Part shown: piece by piece, positions 11,521 through 23,084 of the stretch
Numbering within the stretch: position 1 is the first letter of the stretch
Layout of the letters: every line of letters begins with the position of its first letter
Origin: Capsicum annuum
Taxonomy: Eukaryota > Streptophyta > Magnoliopsida > Solanales > Solanaceae
Assembly (NCBI RefSeq): GCF_002878395.1
Contig: NC_061112.1
Span: forward strand, 44,016,766-44,080,765
Direction: 5' to 3'
DNA length: 64,000 nucleotides
Translations under genes and position numbers: made by a program
Notes under the pieces: model-generated
What the model was told of the DNA's origin: nothing
The model's input: the letters and a program-made list of their open reading frames with translations, nothing else
Databases searched by the model: none

Positions 11521-12074
11521 TGTACAATGCTGAGAACCCACATATATTCGAGATTATTTTCACAAGAGATATTGAGATTAAGAAAATAAGATTACAAAAG
11601 TGATTTAAGACTATCAACCCTCATCTAATAACTTGATACCCATAAGTTGATAGGTATAATAGGATAAAAAGAAGGGTTAGTAAGGTGACTTCCTGATTCT
11701 CAGAAAGTGAAGGGTGTGATTTAACAATGCATTCACAAGATGGTTGGTAATACCTAACTTGTCAGATTCTACATGTATGGTAGTAATATAGTTGGATGTA
11801 GCACGAGAAATGTACAGAGTTAGGGAAACAAGAGAAACACAGTCCTATTGTTCATCTCAGATAATTTACAACCAAAAGAATTCACAACTTGTTACTTTTT
11901 ACTGTTTACTACATATTGTCCCCATTTACTTATATGCACATCAAGCTATCTCATCAAGTTTAAGAGATAAATTCAACCTATTTCCTATGGGATCCACCCC
12001 AACCTATTTGGGTTACTATAATTTGATAGCAACCGCATTGTATCTTCTTAGAGGGTATAGTCCTAGTAATATCA
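11521..12074 (+). repeat. P1 5' LTR, second part
   Basis: This matches the reverse complement of M's LTR at 13153 to about 13720 block by block, including TTCACAAGAG, TATCAACCCT, ACTTGATACCCATAAG, TATGGGATCCACCCC and GGGTATAGT, and ends ...AATATCA. The PBS follows five bases later. An open frame across 11792-12094 is LTR sequence, not a gene. Confidence 0.85.
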
Positions 12075-12079
12075 AATTT

Positions 12080-12097
12080 TGGCACTGTTGCTGAGGA
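12080..12097 (+). promoter_or_regulatory. P1 primer-binding site, tRNA-Asp type
   Basis: TGGCACTGTTGCTGAGGA differs from the plant tRNA-Asp complement TGGCGCCGTTGCCGGGGA at four positions, all C-to-T or G-to-A. A tRNA-Asp PBS is usual for Athila and Tat elements. Confidence 0.85.
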
Positions 12098-12099
12098 AT

Positions 12100-13152
12100 A
12101 CGAATATGGACTTATTGATTGGTGTGGTTGAGGTTTTGGGTTTTTACATATCTATTCTTTCTGGGGATTACACCGGTATATTCCTTATACAAGGAGTTAA
12201 GGCAATCCTTTTATTCCATTTTATCCAGATCCTGAAAGAATCCTACAACAAAATTATAGGATGTCACAACACGATCGTGGAGCTCATCATAAGCTGCCTC
12301 ATTATAATCCACAGGACATGCATCCCCCACCTCCTTACAAGATTGTAGAGAAAAACATTATGCAGTTAATAGTATTGGAATAATAAATAAGGGATAATAA
12401 GGTTGCCTATTATGCCGCTTAAGAAGAGAGACATAGGCATGAAGCAGAACTCGACAGAGGTAAATAATATAGAGCTTCATTACCCCTATCTTTTAAGAAT
12501 TTTCCAGCTTATTAAGATCCAAATAAAGATATGGGGTATGTAGACACTATCCAGACAGGATCCATCATTCCTCCTGATTTACCCCAGGGTAAAGTTAGAC
12601 ATTACTAGTGCCATGATCTAGTTGATGAATCTAAAAAGTGTGTTTGTCAAACTATTAAATAATGATGCAAACATGCACCTTATTAATTTTGTTGGAATTT
12701 GCACTTCATATAATATACCTAGGGTGGAATAGGAAGCATTGAGACTCAGGTTGTTCCCATTCACTCTAACTAGTGAAGCTACATTATCGTTTAGGGAACT
12801 ACCTTGTGATTCTATTACTACTTAGAAAAAATTATGGAAGCAGTTTTTACACCATTTCTTCCCTCCAGCTTGAATACTACCACTAAAGTATAAGATCTAT
12901 AATTTTTGGCAACTATATTCTGAACCAATGTATGAGGTACTATTTTAGTTTAAAAAGATGTTGATGATAGTGCCTAATCATAGGATTTCAGGGAGAAATT
13001 TGCTGGAGATTTTCTATTGTGCCCTGAGCACCAGTTCCAAAGTTATGGTAGAGTGTTCATGAACCAACATTGGGAAGCAACATAAGATATCTTAGATTAG
13101 ATCTCTTTCAAGAGAGATGTTGACACTTATTTCATTAGGGATTTTGGAGAGT
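12100..13152 (+). pseudogene. P1 gag, N-terminal part, cut by element M
   Basis: After the PBS the reading FYPDPERILQQNYRMSQHDR (about 12220-12280) opens gag. The ATG at 12261 (MSQHDR) is shared with M's gag (32017), so I favour it as the start. The retrotransposon gag domain reads DANMHLINFVGICTSYNIP, ALRLRLFPFTL, the block at SITT (about 12810) and LWKQFLHHFFPP (about 12660-12870), then ISGRNLLEIFYCAL and SSKVMVEC (about 12985-13050). Stops occur in every stretch. The reading ends at 13152 with GGAGAGT and resumes near 33685. Confidence 0.8.
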
Positions 13153-14320
13153 TGATGTTGCCTAAACTATACCCTCTAAGAAGTTACAATGTGCTTGCTG
13201 TCAAATTATAATAACCAAACTAGGTTGGGGTCGATCCCACAGGGAATAGGTCAAACTCGTCTCTCAAACTTGCTGAAGTAGCTGAAAGTGTAGGAAAGTA
13301 AATGGGAGGGGATTTGCAGTAAATCATAAAAAGTAATAATTTGTGAATGTTTTTTGTTGTAAACAATCTGAGATAAACACTAGGACTTTTTTTCCCAATG
13401 GCTTCCTAACTAGTAGGTTTCCCATACTCAATCCAACTATCTCGCCGCCATACATGCAGAATTTGACAAACTAAGTATTACCAATAGTCTTGTGAACATT
13501 TTGGGGTATCTCACTTTTTACCTTATAAGTGTCAGGGTGTCACCTTACTAACCTTTTTCATTAACTCTAGTTTAACTATTACCTTATGGGTATCAAGTTA
13601 CTAGACAAGGGTTGATAGCCTCTAATCACTATTCTAATCTTCTTTTGCCAATTTCAACTACTCTTGTGAAGATGATATCAAATACAAGAAGGTTCTTATA
13701 GTTGGACACTACTTAGAAAACAATTAAATTGAAGAAGATCAGAATTCACGTGTAAACAATGATCTAGCAAAACCTCACACTTCACCTACTTTGTAATTCT
13801 ATCAGGGTTCCCAGAACCCTAGTGAAGGAATTAGTCTCTCATAGTTGCAAAACAATCCATGAAATTCAATAAAGAAAGCATAGAAGTAATCTCACAATAA
13901 TGAAGAATAAAACCCAAAGTCTCAAATTACTTATTCAACCAAAAAACCAAGAACATAAGAATTCCAAGATCAAAAGTCAATCTTTGAATCAAAATATATC
14001 TATAAGAGTATCAAGTGCGTAAACTATTACAAGAGTATCCTAAAGGTATTTTTAGTGTCTCAAAATAAAAAAAGGAAACCTAACAAACACAAAAAAGAAA
14101 AATAAATGCGGCAGTGGTAAGACCTCAGGAAATGGATAATCTGGAGTAACGATGACTCGATGTCAGCTCTTTTGTTTCCATTCTATAGTCAGTGATGACG
14201 ACTCGTAGTCAGACCCTATGTATCGTTGTCTGGACTCATTGTCACTCTAGTAGATTTTGGCTTTTTTAGTATTTTTCCTCTATTATCAAAATGACTCTTT
14301 ACTACGAGGTGTGGCCTGAC
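13153..14320 (-). repeat. M 3' LTR
   Basis: This is collinear with M's 5' LTR (32205 to about 33284) and inverted relative to P1's LTR. It contains ACGACTCGTAGTC-type words at 14150-14290. Beyond about 14320 the two M LTRs stop resembling each other clearly, so the 5' boundary of this LTR is uncertain and could extend a few hundred bases further. Confidence 0.75.
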
Positions 14321-15458
14321 ATAACTAGGAAAAACATAATATACCTATGGAAATCAATCTTAAGTTCAGCTCAAAACATTACTGCCTCCTATTTTAACTT
14401 TACAAAACCAACTGTGCAAATCAATGTAGCCCAACCACATGATAAAAGGGAATCTAGCTATTGAATTAAATTAGGAACATTCAATCAAGCCTATGTAAAA
14501 ATCATACTACCCTAACAGAAAAAAAGCTAGCAACACAACTCATGCACCCTCACAATAAAGAAATCCTACTCACTTATTAGAATAATTAATGTTTATATGG
14601 GGACGACCATGAGGCACTCATACTCACAAAGAAGTTCCAAATTATGTACAGAATACCATAGTCCTGCCCTTATTTTCTTTATCTTAGTTTTCAGACAGTT
14701 GTTTTAGGATCAATATAGGACTTTACTCAGCTTGTAACGTAGGCTTGGGGAGTGGTATGGTATATTTGGGAATTTTCAGTAGCTAAACCTCCTTTGCACT
14801 ATAATTACATTAGGGTTACACATATTAAACAACTTTTATTTTAATCCACCCTTATTTCTCCCTTTTAATTCTCTTATTACTCATTCATGTTGGGTGTGGT
14901 TTTTTTTATTGGTTTTTCTTCAGTTTTTTCTTTATCTTTTTTATTTTCTTTTTAAATTTTTTTCTGTCTCAACCAGCTCTAATTTCCTTTCTCCTATTTA
15001 CAACCTTATTCATACCAACTTCTAATCACGTACCCCTATGATAGCCACCCACAAATTATGTTATTTTCTTGAGTTTAGGTGCACAATGTCTAAGGAGGAC
15101 CAGGGAAAAAATAGGCTCATTGTAATTTAAATGAGAAGGTGAAAGGTAAAACAATGAAAATATTCTATAAAGGCTCAATCAGGGATGAAATGATTACTTA
15201 TTCACATTTGGTAAGTCATTTGGATAAAAGTACACTAATTTTAAGAACAACCTATAATTCTTTCCTAACCGACTACCCTATAACCTAGGTAAGACAAACT
15301 GGGAAAGTGCTGGATTTTATATACAAAGGAAACTAAGTACCATCATACACACATATAGCACAGGGTTGCATCACATATTACCACCTATCCGATTCATGCA
15401 AATATTAGCTATGATTATTATGTCCCTAGTTCTAATTCCATAAAAAAAATTTCAATGG

Positions 15459-15499
<41 letters not shown>

Positions 15500-15690
15500 A
15501 CAGTTTTAAAAACACATTTTTTAAAGGGGTATCATTTTTCTCAAAAATATTTTAAGCAGAATCAACTAAATATCAATTTCCTTAGATACTCATTTTTCTC
15601 CTAGCTAAAAAAAACACAACACAACATGATAACAATAACTTGTAGAGGTTGTGGTACACCCCCACTCCAAACTAAACTATATGCACTACC
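14321..15690 (-). other. M 3' untranslated region (possibly with rest of LTR)
   Basis: The reverse complement matches P1's 3' UTR at 60600-61430, for example the GTTTGG-GTGGGG-GTACCACA block at 15650-15690 against 60655-60680, CCTAGGTTATAG near 15280 against 61105, and GGTGGCTATCATA near 15045 against 61340. No ORF can be supported. The GTTTGG(A)GTGGGG block just after ORF3 is typical of Athila/Tat 3' regions. Confidence 0.7.
15461..15496. repeat. (AT)18 microsatellite
   Basis: Thirty-six bases of pure AT repeat lie inside M's 3' UTR. The homologous site in P1 (about 60917-60929) has only about four units, so expansion took place in M or contraction in P1. Confidence 0.95.
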
Positions 15691-15729
15691 CATTGCATCT
15701 ATAAAGTAAAAAGGGGGAATGAGGACATA

Positions 15730-17781
15730 CTTGGATACACTAGACATCATCTAATTAAGTCCCAGTAAAAGGGGCCCTAGAATAGACCCTATTCTTATCA
15801 ATAGTAGTACTAGTAGTGATCGGCAAACTTATATCACTAGTGGCACCTATGGTCATTGGTGTTCTCAATGATACCTCTGGAGGCGGAGCAGTGCTCCTAC
15901 TCAAATATGTTGCATTTATAGCTATTGGATCAACTCCTTAGGAGATGATGACTTCCACCCCTATCTCATGGATTCTTGTCAGATGATCTGGTGCAAACTC
16001 ACTGTACATCATCTCTCTCCTTTCTTCTCTTTCTCTTTTTCTTTGACCTCTCACCATTATCACCTTCTGCAGTTGTTTTTTTTCTTTTATTCCCTAAATA
16101 ACCAATACCTCCTCCTCTAGTATCTCCTTAATAATAGGATAAGTGGGGAATGGTCTAGCATACATCTCCTTTATAGAACCCCATAGCATAACCAAATCTT
16201 AATGCACACCTACAAGATTTAGAGCCCGAAAACCCACTTTTTTCTTGCTAATCTGCCACTCAAACATATCAAATTGAGTTTGCATGCCCTGAGTCTCAAT
16301 CGAGATATATCTATTCATCATTATTGTACTCCCTTGTCAATACTTTTCACCATACACTCAAGGGTGCCCAATCTCTTTATCATATTTGCTTAGAAATCTT
16401 GTCAGACTAAAGCATAGCTAATAGGAGCTAGACTGGAAGTGAATGGTCTTTCTGTAGGAGGTTGGTTGGATTTTAAGAAGTAGCAATTGTATCTGTCATG
16501 TCCTAGAGCTCATACTAGGCAGTCTCAGTGGGGGTATCACCAATATTTATGAATCCTAGAGTATTGATACCATGCCTTCCAACCTGAAATTCCTTTCTAA
16601 GTACAGTAAACCCTACCTTTTCTTGTGATATGAGGTTATCAAAATATCATATCATATTAAAATTAGTGTTCATCATAACCAAGAAAAACATATCCATACT
16701 TAGGATCTCTCGCACACCCTAAGCTAAACACAACTATATTAATAAGCATAAGAAGGCTAAGGCTATGTGCATTTTTACTGACTATTCACAGATCGCTCTA
16801 GTAATAATATTGGCATCAATATCGTAGACCTCAACAATACAATAACTAGGATGGCTTGATCTAGACTAGAAACATTTTCTCTATTTATAGGACTCAAACA
16901 GTGATGCACCAGCACACCAAACCTTCACTGAAGTATTTAGTAAACCCTTTATAAATGATGGAGGGCCAACCACCCAACGCTTTTCCTCCTACATCATAGA
17001 GGTAATACCAACCATCTACCAGTAATAAGTAATCTTATCTTTTAAATTGATTTGATTTCTCTTTACTTTCCATATTTTATCCATAAGGTGATCAATCTCA
17101 GCAATGTTAGCCAGCAGCTAGAAGTCTGGAACATTAAGAAACCTTGAAATAGTCTATATGGAGATATCCACCCATATATCTTTGATGAAAATGGACATCA
17201 AGGGGTCTCCACCTTTGCACAACATCCCCTGCAGATAGATCCTCTTTAGCTCTATTTTATAAGCAACTTAAAACTCCCGCACTAATGCTAATAAGCAACA
17301 TAAAATTTCCACACTAAAGAAATTTTGTACTACCCTGGATATCTAGTCATCCACTTAAAGTGGTACTATCTAAATCTCACCTCAAATTCCAGCATCTCAG
17401 ATATGACTGGAGTACTCAACTTGGGCTCCAAGTAAAACCCTCTTTTTGGTCTTTAGGCGGAAGGAGTGATGATACTCTCCCACTCATATAATTCCTGTAT
17501 CTTGAGGTACCCTCACCAATTGTTGATAGCCACCGGGGAAGGCTTAATCTATAATAGCTCAGCGGGTAGGAGATAAGGTGGTATCTCTATTGGGATATCA
17601 CTAGAATTGCTTTCCTCTTTCTTCTCATTCTCAAACCTCTTATTCTCTAATTCTCCATTTTTTGAATCATTATTTAAATCTTTAGCTTCCTTAACCTCAT
17701 CCTTGGGGCCAAACTCTGTCTAACGTCTTATTCAGATGGGATTGTGAGTGTGATAGTGATTGGATAAGATTATTCATCCTT
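15730..17781 (-). pseudogene. M ORF3, env-like / plant-transposon-protein type, broken
   Basis: Athila elements carry a third ORF after integrase, often called env-like; its function is unproven. Read on the minus strand from 17781: an acidic, Lys/Asn/Glu-rich part (KDLNNDSKNGELENKRFENE, about 17690-17630), then PIEIPPYLLPAELL, GFYLEPKLSTPVISEMLEFE (about 17435-17375), a heavily broken middle, a basic KKKK / RGQRKREKEKKGE stretch (about 16085-16025) and a Thr/Ser-rich end near 15800. The position before the 3' UTR block matches P1's ORF3. T1b cuts the N-terminus at 17781. Confidence 0.6.
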
Positions 17782-19968
17782 TGAAACACCCTAAGTTTTG
17801 ACACTTCTAAATTTCCTAAGTTTTGAACTCTCTAGGGATAATACGACACAAGCATGCTAGTTGTATGTTATGCTAATGAACTAGAAGCCTAAGTCATATG
17901 ATAAACAGTGTGTTCTAGGTCATCTTCTATGCAAGGTATGAAAAGAAATCATACTAGTCATATGTGCATGATATGAGAAGTATAGTGTCAAACTGTATAT
18001 TATTCAGTGTCTAACATTAATGTTCTGCCTAGGGTACAATTTGTGGGTACTATTTATAAGGTAGGATACAATTTTATGTAAGGAGTCTATGTTGGAAATA
18101 CTATGGGGTTCAACACTCTTATCAAGGTATGAGTGGAAGGTGCCATTTGTATGATGTGGGTATGAGTGAGGGGTCCAAAACTGTATCCATATATAGGAAT
18201 TTTTATAGTTTATGTTTGGGGTATTCTATACATATCTCCTCATAAATTCTTTTAACCCTATGATCTAAAACACTTTTGGCACTTTATTTACCTTATTATT
18301 CTCAATCAAATACACTCTAAACAATATTAAATCTCTCCCAAGCTTTTGATTTAAGAAAGGGCTTGGGATTCCTCAAGGTGATTCAATTAGAGACTTCTAA
18401 GAGTAGACATCTCCATCTTCCTTGGTGTCTATGGCATGTTACTTCTCTCTCATTATTATTTCAACTAAAAACACGTTTTAATTTATAGTTTTCATGGTAT
18501 TAATGTGAATTTATTTTGGTTTTTTAAAGATATGTTGGGAGTTTTTGTTGTCCTCGTTTGAATAATGTTTCCCACTTTTTTTATGGCTTTTCTTGTTAGA
18601 ATTGTCGCTTGAATATGTGGTTTCATGAGAATGGCCAATTGATACTCTATTTTGTTTTTGGAAAAAATATGCCCTCAAAATATTTTTTAAAATGCCAATG
18701 AGAATGGTTTTGTCTCATAGTTTGACTTTTCTTAAAATCTTTGCATTGCATAAAATGGTAATGGCACTTAAATTGGTTGGGTAGGTTTTAAATTATTTAG
18801 GAAGACCTTGATGTCTATGGTTTTATTTTAATTGGAAATCACGTGGGGTACATCAAGATCCTCTAAGTGTTTGCTAATGACATTGCTTGCAAGCTATAGT
18901 CGGTATGACGATACCACTTCATAATGCCTTGGTAATTAACTTGTAGAATTGGTAGTTTGGTTATGTTCTAAAGGTTTTAATTGGGCAATAATGACGGGTT
19001 ATGATAGCTAATCATGAGGGTGTGAGTTTGATAGATAGATATTGGAAACTCATGTTTGCCGAAATGAGGGTTAGTCATGATGACCATATATTTGTGGGAT
19101 ACATAAGAATCCCCTAAGTTTATATTTGTATATATGTATCATGGAGGGCGAAGGGTACACGAAAATCCCCATCCCTTAAGATATCTCTGATTCTTATGGC
19201 TACACACTTTGGGGCCCGTTCAGGGGGTAACACTAGACCTATATAGCCTGTGGGTGGGTTTAGAATGGTCAACCTACACAACCCATGTAATGGTTTTAAA
19301 TACATGCTTAACTCTGTTCCTTTCCCTATCATGGTATATATGTATGTGATTGCATATGGTTGTTTACTTTGATTTTTAGATTACCAGAATTATTTTAACC
19401 TTACTACTACATATATATGCTAGAAATACTCTGTTAAACCATCTTCGAGCATTGTAACCCTACGTGACGAAGGAACTGGCCATATTACTCCTCCTACTCA
19501 ATGGCTTAGATTCGGGGACAGTTGAGAGTTAGACTAAGGTGGTGAGCTTCCATACTCTGAAAGACTCTATTACATGCTATGGACTTCTTTACTTTACATT
19601 TTTTTATTGGATATTGGTTTTGGCTATGGTCGGGGCTATGTCCCGACCGGATGATCTTTGCTTTTGGTTAAAGGCTTTGTGTGACTATAATGGGCATGGG
19701 TGGTATCAATATTGATGTCAACCTTAGCATCAAAATTTGTATTGGTATTAGGGAAAACACCTGTTGGATACTTGGTTGGATGTTTGGATTATTGTGGTTA
19801 TGAACTTTATTAAATGTCTTTCCATTATAGGTGTTCTATCTTGTTATATGTTTGAAATTCATCTGACATACGGTATAAAGTTGTTATGGTTTTTAATTAG
19901 GGGTGGTCTCGGGTCCCTGTTAGGCTTGAGGTACCCGACATGACTAGGCCCTAGTTCAGGTCATGTCA
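17782..19968 (+). repeat. T1b 5' LTR (2187 bp)
   Basis: It starts TGAAACACCC, as the Tk LTR does on the minus strand, and ends CATGTCA. The U5 half (about 19440-19968) aligns with Tk's 35667-36200 in reverse. The U3 half is less similar. An open frame at 19332-19120 on the minus strand has no support as a gene. Confidence 0.85.
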
Positions 19969-19971
19969 AAT

Positions 19972-19984
19972 TGGTATCAGAGCC
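19972..19984 (+). promoter_or_regulatory. T1b primer-binding site, tRNA-iMet type, perfect
   Basis: TGGTATCAGAGCC is an exact match to the initiator-Met tRNA 3' end complement and starts four bases after the LTR. It is the best preserved PBS in the window with the T2b one. Confidence 0.92.
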
Positions 19985-20130
19985 CTTGGTTCATGGTGTG
20001 TAGCGTGACATGCTCATAAAGAAGAGGCTATAAAACATTTAGGATTATTTCTCTTTCTTGTGTTCTAATTTCAAGACAAAGAGTCTAAGTTCCTAAATTC
20101 TCTTCTAATTCCTATTTGTTCGCATTTCAA

Positions 20131-21541
20131 ATACCTCCTTAATGATCCAAAACTTATGGAATCTCCTCTATCCTACCTGAGGATAATATAGATAGGACTT
20201 ATTCTATTTATAGGTTCCAGACCCAGTCTAAGTGTCCTGTTCATTATTGTCCTCTTTGAGTTCCACTGGCTCCTTCCAACCCTCTTCTAGCTCATCTAGC
20301 TGATGTGATGAATGTTGAGTTTCACTAGTCTATCCATATGTTGGCTCAATTATTAGCATCTAAGGTTGAGTGTGGTGCATCTATTACTCTATCTTCTAAG
20401 GCCACAAGGGCTGTCCAGTTCATGAGGTTGAACCCTCTGACCTTTCTCAGTGTTCAGGTAGAAGAGGATCCTCAAGGTTTTTTGGATGAGATGGAAAAGA
20501 TTTTTCGTGTTATGCATGCCATTAATATTGATGGTGTGGAATTTTGATGCCTATCAACATAAGGATATGGCATACCATAGGTATGAAGAATGGGAATAGA
20601 CTAGGGGTGATAGTGTTGAGTCAACTCTATGGGAGAATTTCACTAATGATTTCCTGGACCTCTTCGTTCCTCAGGAGATAAGGGAAGCTAAGGCAGAAGA
20701 GTTTGTCAATCTAAAATAAGGAAAAATGTTTGTCAAGGAGTATGCTTTGAAGTTTCACCAATTATCTTAGTATGCTCTAAAGATAGTTTCTAGCATGCAG
20801 GCTTGAATGAGGAAGTTCACTTTTGATTTGTCTAAAGATTTGATATTGGAGAGAAAGGTTTCCTTATTGATCAAGGACATTGATATATCTTGGTTGATGT
20901 TATATATGTAGCAATTAGAGAAAGCAGAAAAGAAAAAGGTTCAGTTAGGAGAGAGGCATGGAAAAAAGTTCAAATTTTTTGAGCAGGGTGGTGGCCAACA
21001 ATAGATTAGTAAGGATGGTGGTAAGTGGCCCAAGAAGAAGTGGGGCAATTCTAGGTCTTATTCGATGGCTAGTGCTCCCTACCTAAAGTCTTTGGTTAAT
21101 AGGTGTTTCCATGGTGGCGACAAATTTAGACAATAAGGTGCCCAATCTTACACAAGTGGGACCTAGTCAGCTCTATCCCATCTTTCTTGTAAATTCGATG
21201 GTTTTTTGCATTTGCGTTTCTTTGATGAGGGAAGGGACAGGTGCTTCAACTGTGGTCAACTATGGCATATGCTTAGAAAATGTCCTATTGGTAAGGTTTT
21301 CTCTGGTGAAAAAGGTTCCAGGTGCCTCTTCTTTTGCTCTGACACCAATAGGTGCACCATCTAGCTTTGGCACTAGTCAGAACCGTCTTTATGATGGCAT
21401 TACTCACTAGGAGTATGAGGCATCACCTGATGTCATGACTAGTATGTTGAAACTCTTTTCTCATGATGTGTACTATTTACTTGATCCAGGTTCCACTCTC
21501 TGTTATGTGACCCCATTTTTGCCTATGTATTTTGGTTTTGG
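20131..21541 (+). pseudogene. T1b gag and start of protease, split by CACTA
   Basis: The start codon position now reads ATA (20131; ATACCTCCTTAATG... aligns with Tk's MPPRRSK). Gag follows: AVQFMRLNPLTF, VEEDPQGFLDEMEKIFRVMH (20405-20520), frameshift, AKAEEFVNLK (about 20690), VKEYALKFHQLS and RKFTFDLSKDL, then a Lys-rich linker. The zinc knuckle C-F-N-C-G-Q-L-W-H-M-L-R-K-C is complete at about 21240-21285. Protease begins YYLLDPGSTLCYVTPF (about 21470-21515, D-P-G intact) and is cut after YFGFG at 21541. Confidence 0.85.
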
Positions 21542-23084
21542 CACTACCAGAAATTACCCCTATTGTAATGAAAATTTTGGCAATGATTTCAAAAGCGTTG
21601 CAATAGAGGACCCATTGCAATGGTTTCAACCGTTGTAAAAAAAATTATTTTAATATAACTATTTGATACTATAATCCTTCTATTGTTTAAAAACGATTGC
21701 AATAGGGTGTTTTATCACAACGGTTGCCTGAACCATTGCCATAAAATCATCTATGGCAATTCTTTATTGGAGATAAAAAGCTATTGCAACGATTTATTTA
21801 TTCCTACCATAAAAATCTCACCAAGTCCACCAAAAATTAACCCTACTTTTCCATATAACCTTCTAAGACGCCACTATAGGATTTTCTTATTCTTCTAAAT
21901 TCATCAAGACCAAAAATTAAAGCTTCTCCAACTTCTAAATTTTTCTTGTTCATTTTACGTCTTCATCTCACTGCTTTGACTGCTCAGAAAATATCTTACA
22001 CCATTAATGATTTATCGAAGTTGCTCATTTTGTGTCTTCATCTTATTACCCTGATGTCTTCACTGGCTAATCAAAGTTGTTCATTTTATGTCTTTATCTC
22101 ACTGCTCTGACATATTCATAAGTTGCTCTGACATCTTAATTCCCTTCCAAACATGGAACACTCAAAGAAGCCGATCATAATTTTTCAAAGCTGCTCCGAC
22201 TTTAGCTTCGACAACCACTTCAATTTATGAGAAAATTTGAGATTTTATTCTTTAATTTAATGATTTTAAGGTTAGTTAATTCTTCTAATTGATGATTTTA
22301 ATCTATTTTTTTGAATTTTTTGTTTGGGGATTTCTTATCCTTCACTTTGATTGCTGACCTAACCTTTCAGGATGGGTTTAATTTGGGTGTCTTTTTAGTT
22401 ACTACCCTTTCTAGTCCGATAACCCATTTCTTTGTGCTAAATATAAATTTGGGTATTATTTTGGGTGTTTTCAGTTGCTACCTTGTTTAACTTCTACTGT
22501 TGTATCTTTCAGGTGATAGATATTGCATGATACCATATCTATACATACATAAAGGTTGAGCTGATACAATTTATGTAAAGGTGACTTACTCATTCTTTCC
22601 ATAAAGGTTGATTTCCATTTATTTTCCATTTACATAAAAATGACTTACCTATAGAAAATAATTAAGATTTAGATCGACCAAATCATCACAGTGGCCCTGT
22701 ATTTGCCATATTCATTTGATCAATGTAATTTTGTGAATGGATGTTGTTGGGGTTCTTCATTCCTCTAGGTCATAAGAATAAGAACTTTATTTTTTCTGTA
22801 TGGGTATTTTGAGGATGAGGGGGAACTAACCATACTTTTTGTAGCTAATTGTTAGCTTAAGATGCTAAAGTTACTTTTTTGGTAAGGCAAGATGTGATGT
22901 ACCTAGCTTTGGTTGTTTGACTGTTAAATCAAGCTACAACCGTAGTTTTTGAGTGGTATAAGTTAAGATCTTCCTGTTTTACTGTCAAAGAAGTTCTTTT
23001 CTTTTTTTCTTTACTTCATTTAGGACATTTAAGATGATAGTTTTTTATGTCTGCTCTTGGGGTGTTTCGGTATTCCAAGAACCA
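21542..23084 (+). mobile_element. CACTA transposon, one end only
   Basis: The insertion begins with CACTACCAGAAATT, close to the plant CACTA terminal consensus CACTACAAGAAAA. Subterminal repeats follow in both orientations, variants of GCAATGG / CAACGGTTG / CCATTGC, between 21560 and 21800, as expected for transposase binding. Three degenerate copies of a TTGTTCATTTTACGTCTTCA-type unit start at 21947, 22021 and 22078. From about 22260 to 23084 the sequence is T-rich and intron-like, with no transposase ORF. The opposite terminus is missing, so this is a truncated end. Confidence 0.75.

Larger units (their letters stand above)
17782..21541 (+). mobile_element. T1b: Tekay/Del-type element, 5' half only
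   Basis: The order is 5' LTR (17782-19968), initiator-Met PBS, gag with zinc knuckle and the start of protease. It is the same family as Tk and the solo LTR: the U5 regions agree, for example GGACATGTCCCGACC near 36100 (reverse strand) against GGCTATGTCCCGACC near 19637. The CACTA end enters at 21542 within the protease. RT, integrase and 3' LTR are absent, apparently lost in the deletion ending at 23085. Confidence 0.85.

Noticed and set aside
14880..15000. T-rich stretch as a terminator or microsatellite gene signal
   Set aside because: It is part of M's 3' UTR and matches an A-rich stretch in P1's 3' UTR in reverse; no specific terminator structure.
19972..19984. tRNA fragments at the PBS positions as RNA genes
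   Set aside because: Only 13-18 bases complementary to tRNA 3' ends lie next to LTRs; these are primer sites.
22260..23084. Captured host-gene exons inside the CACTA piece
   Set aside because: There are splice-like TTTCAG sites but no open reading of more than a few tens of codons and no recognisable domain. Plain transposon UTR or intron is simpler.
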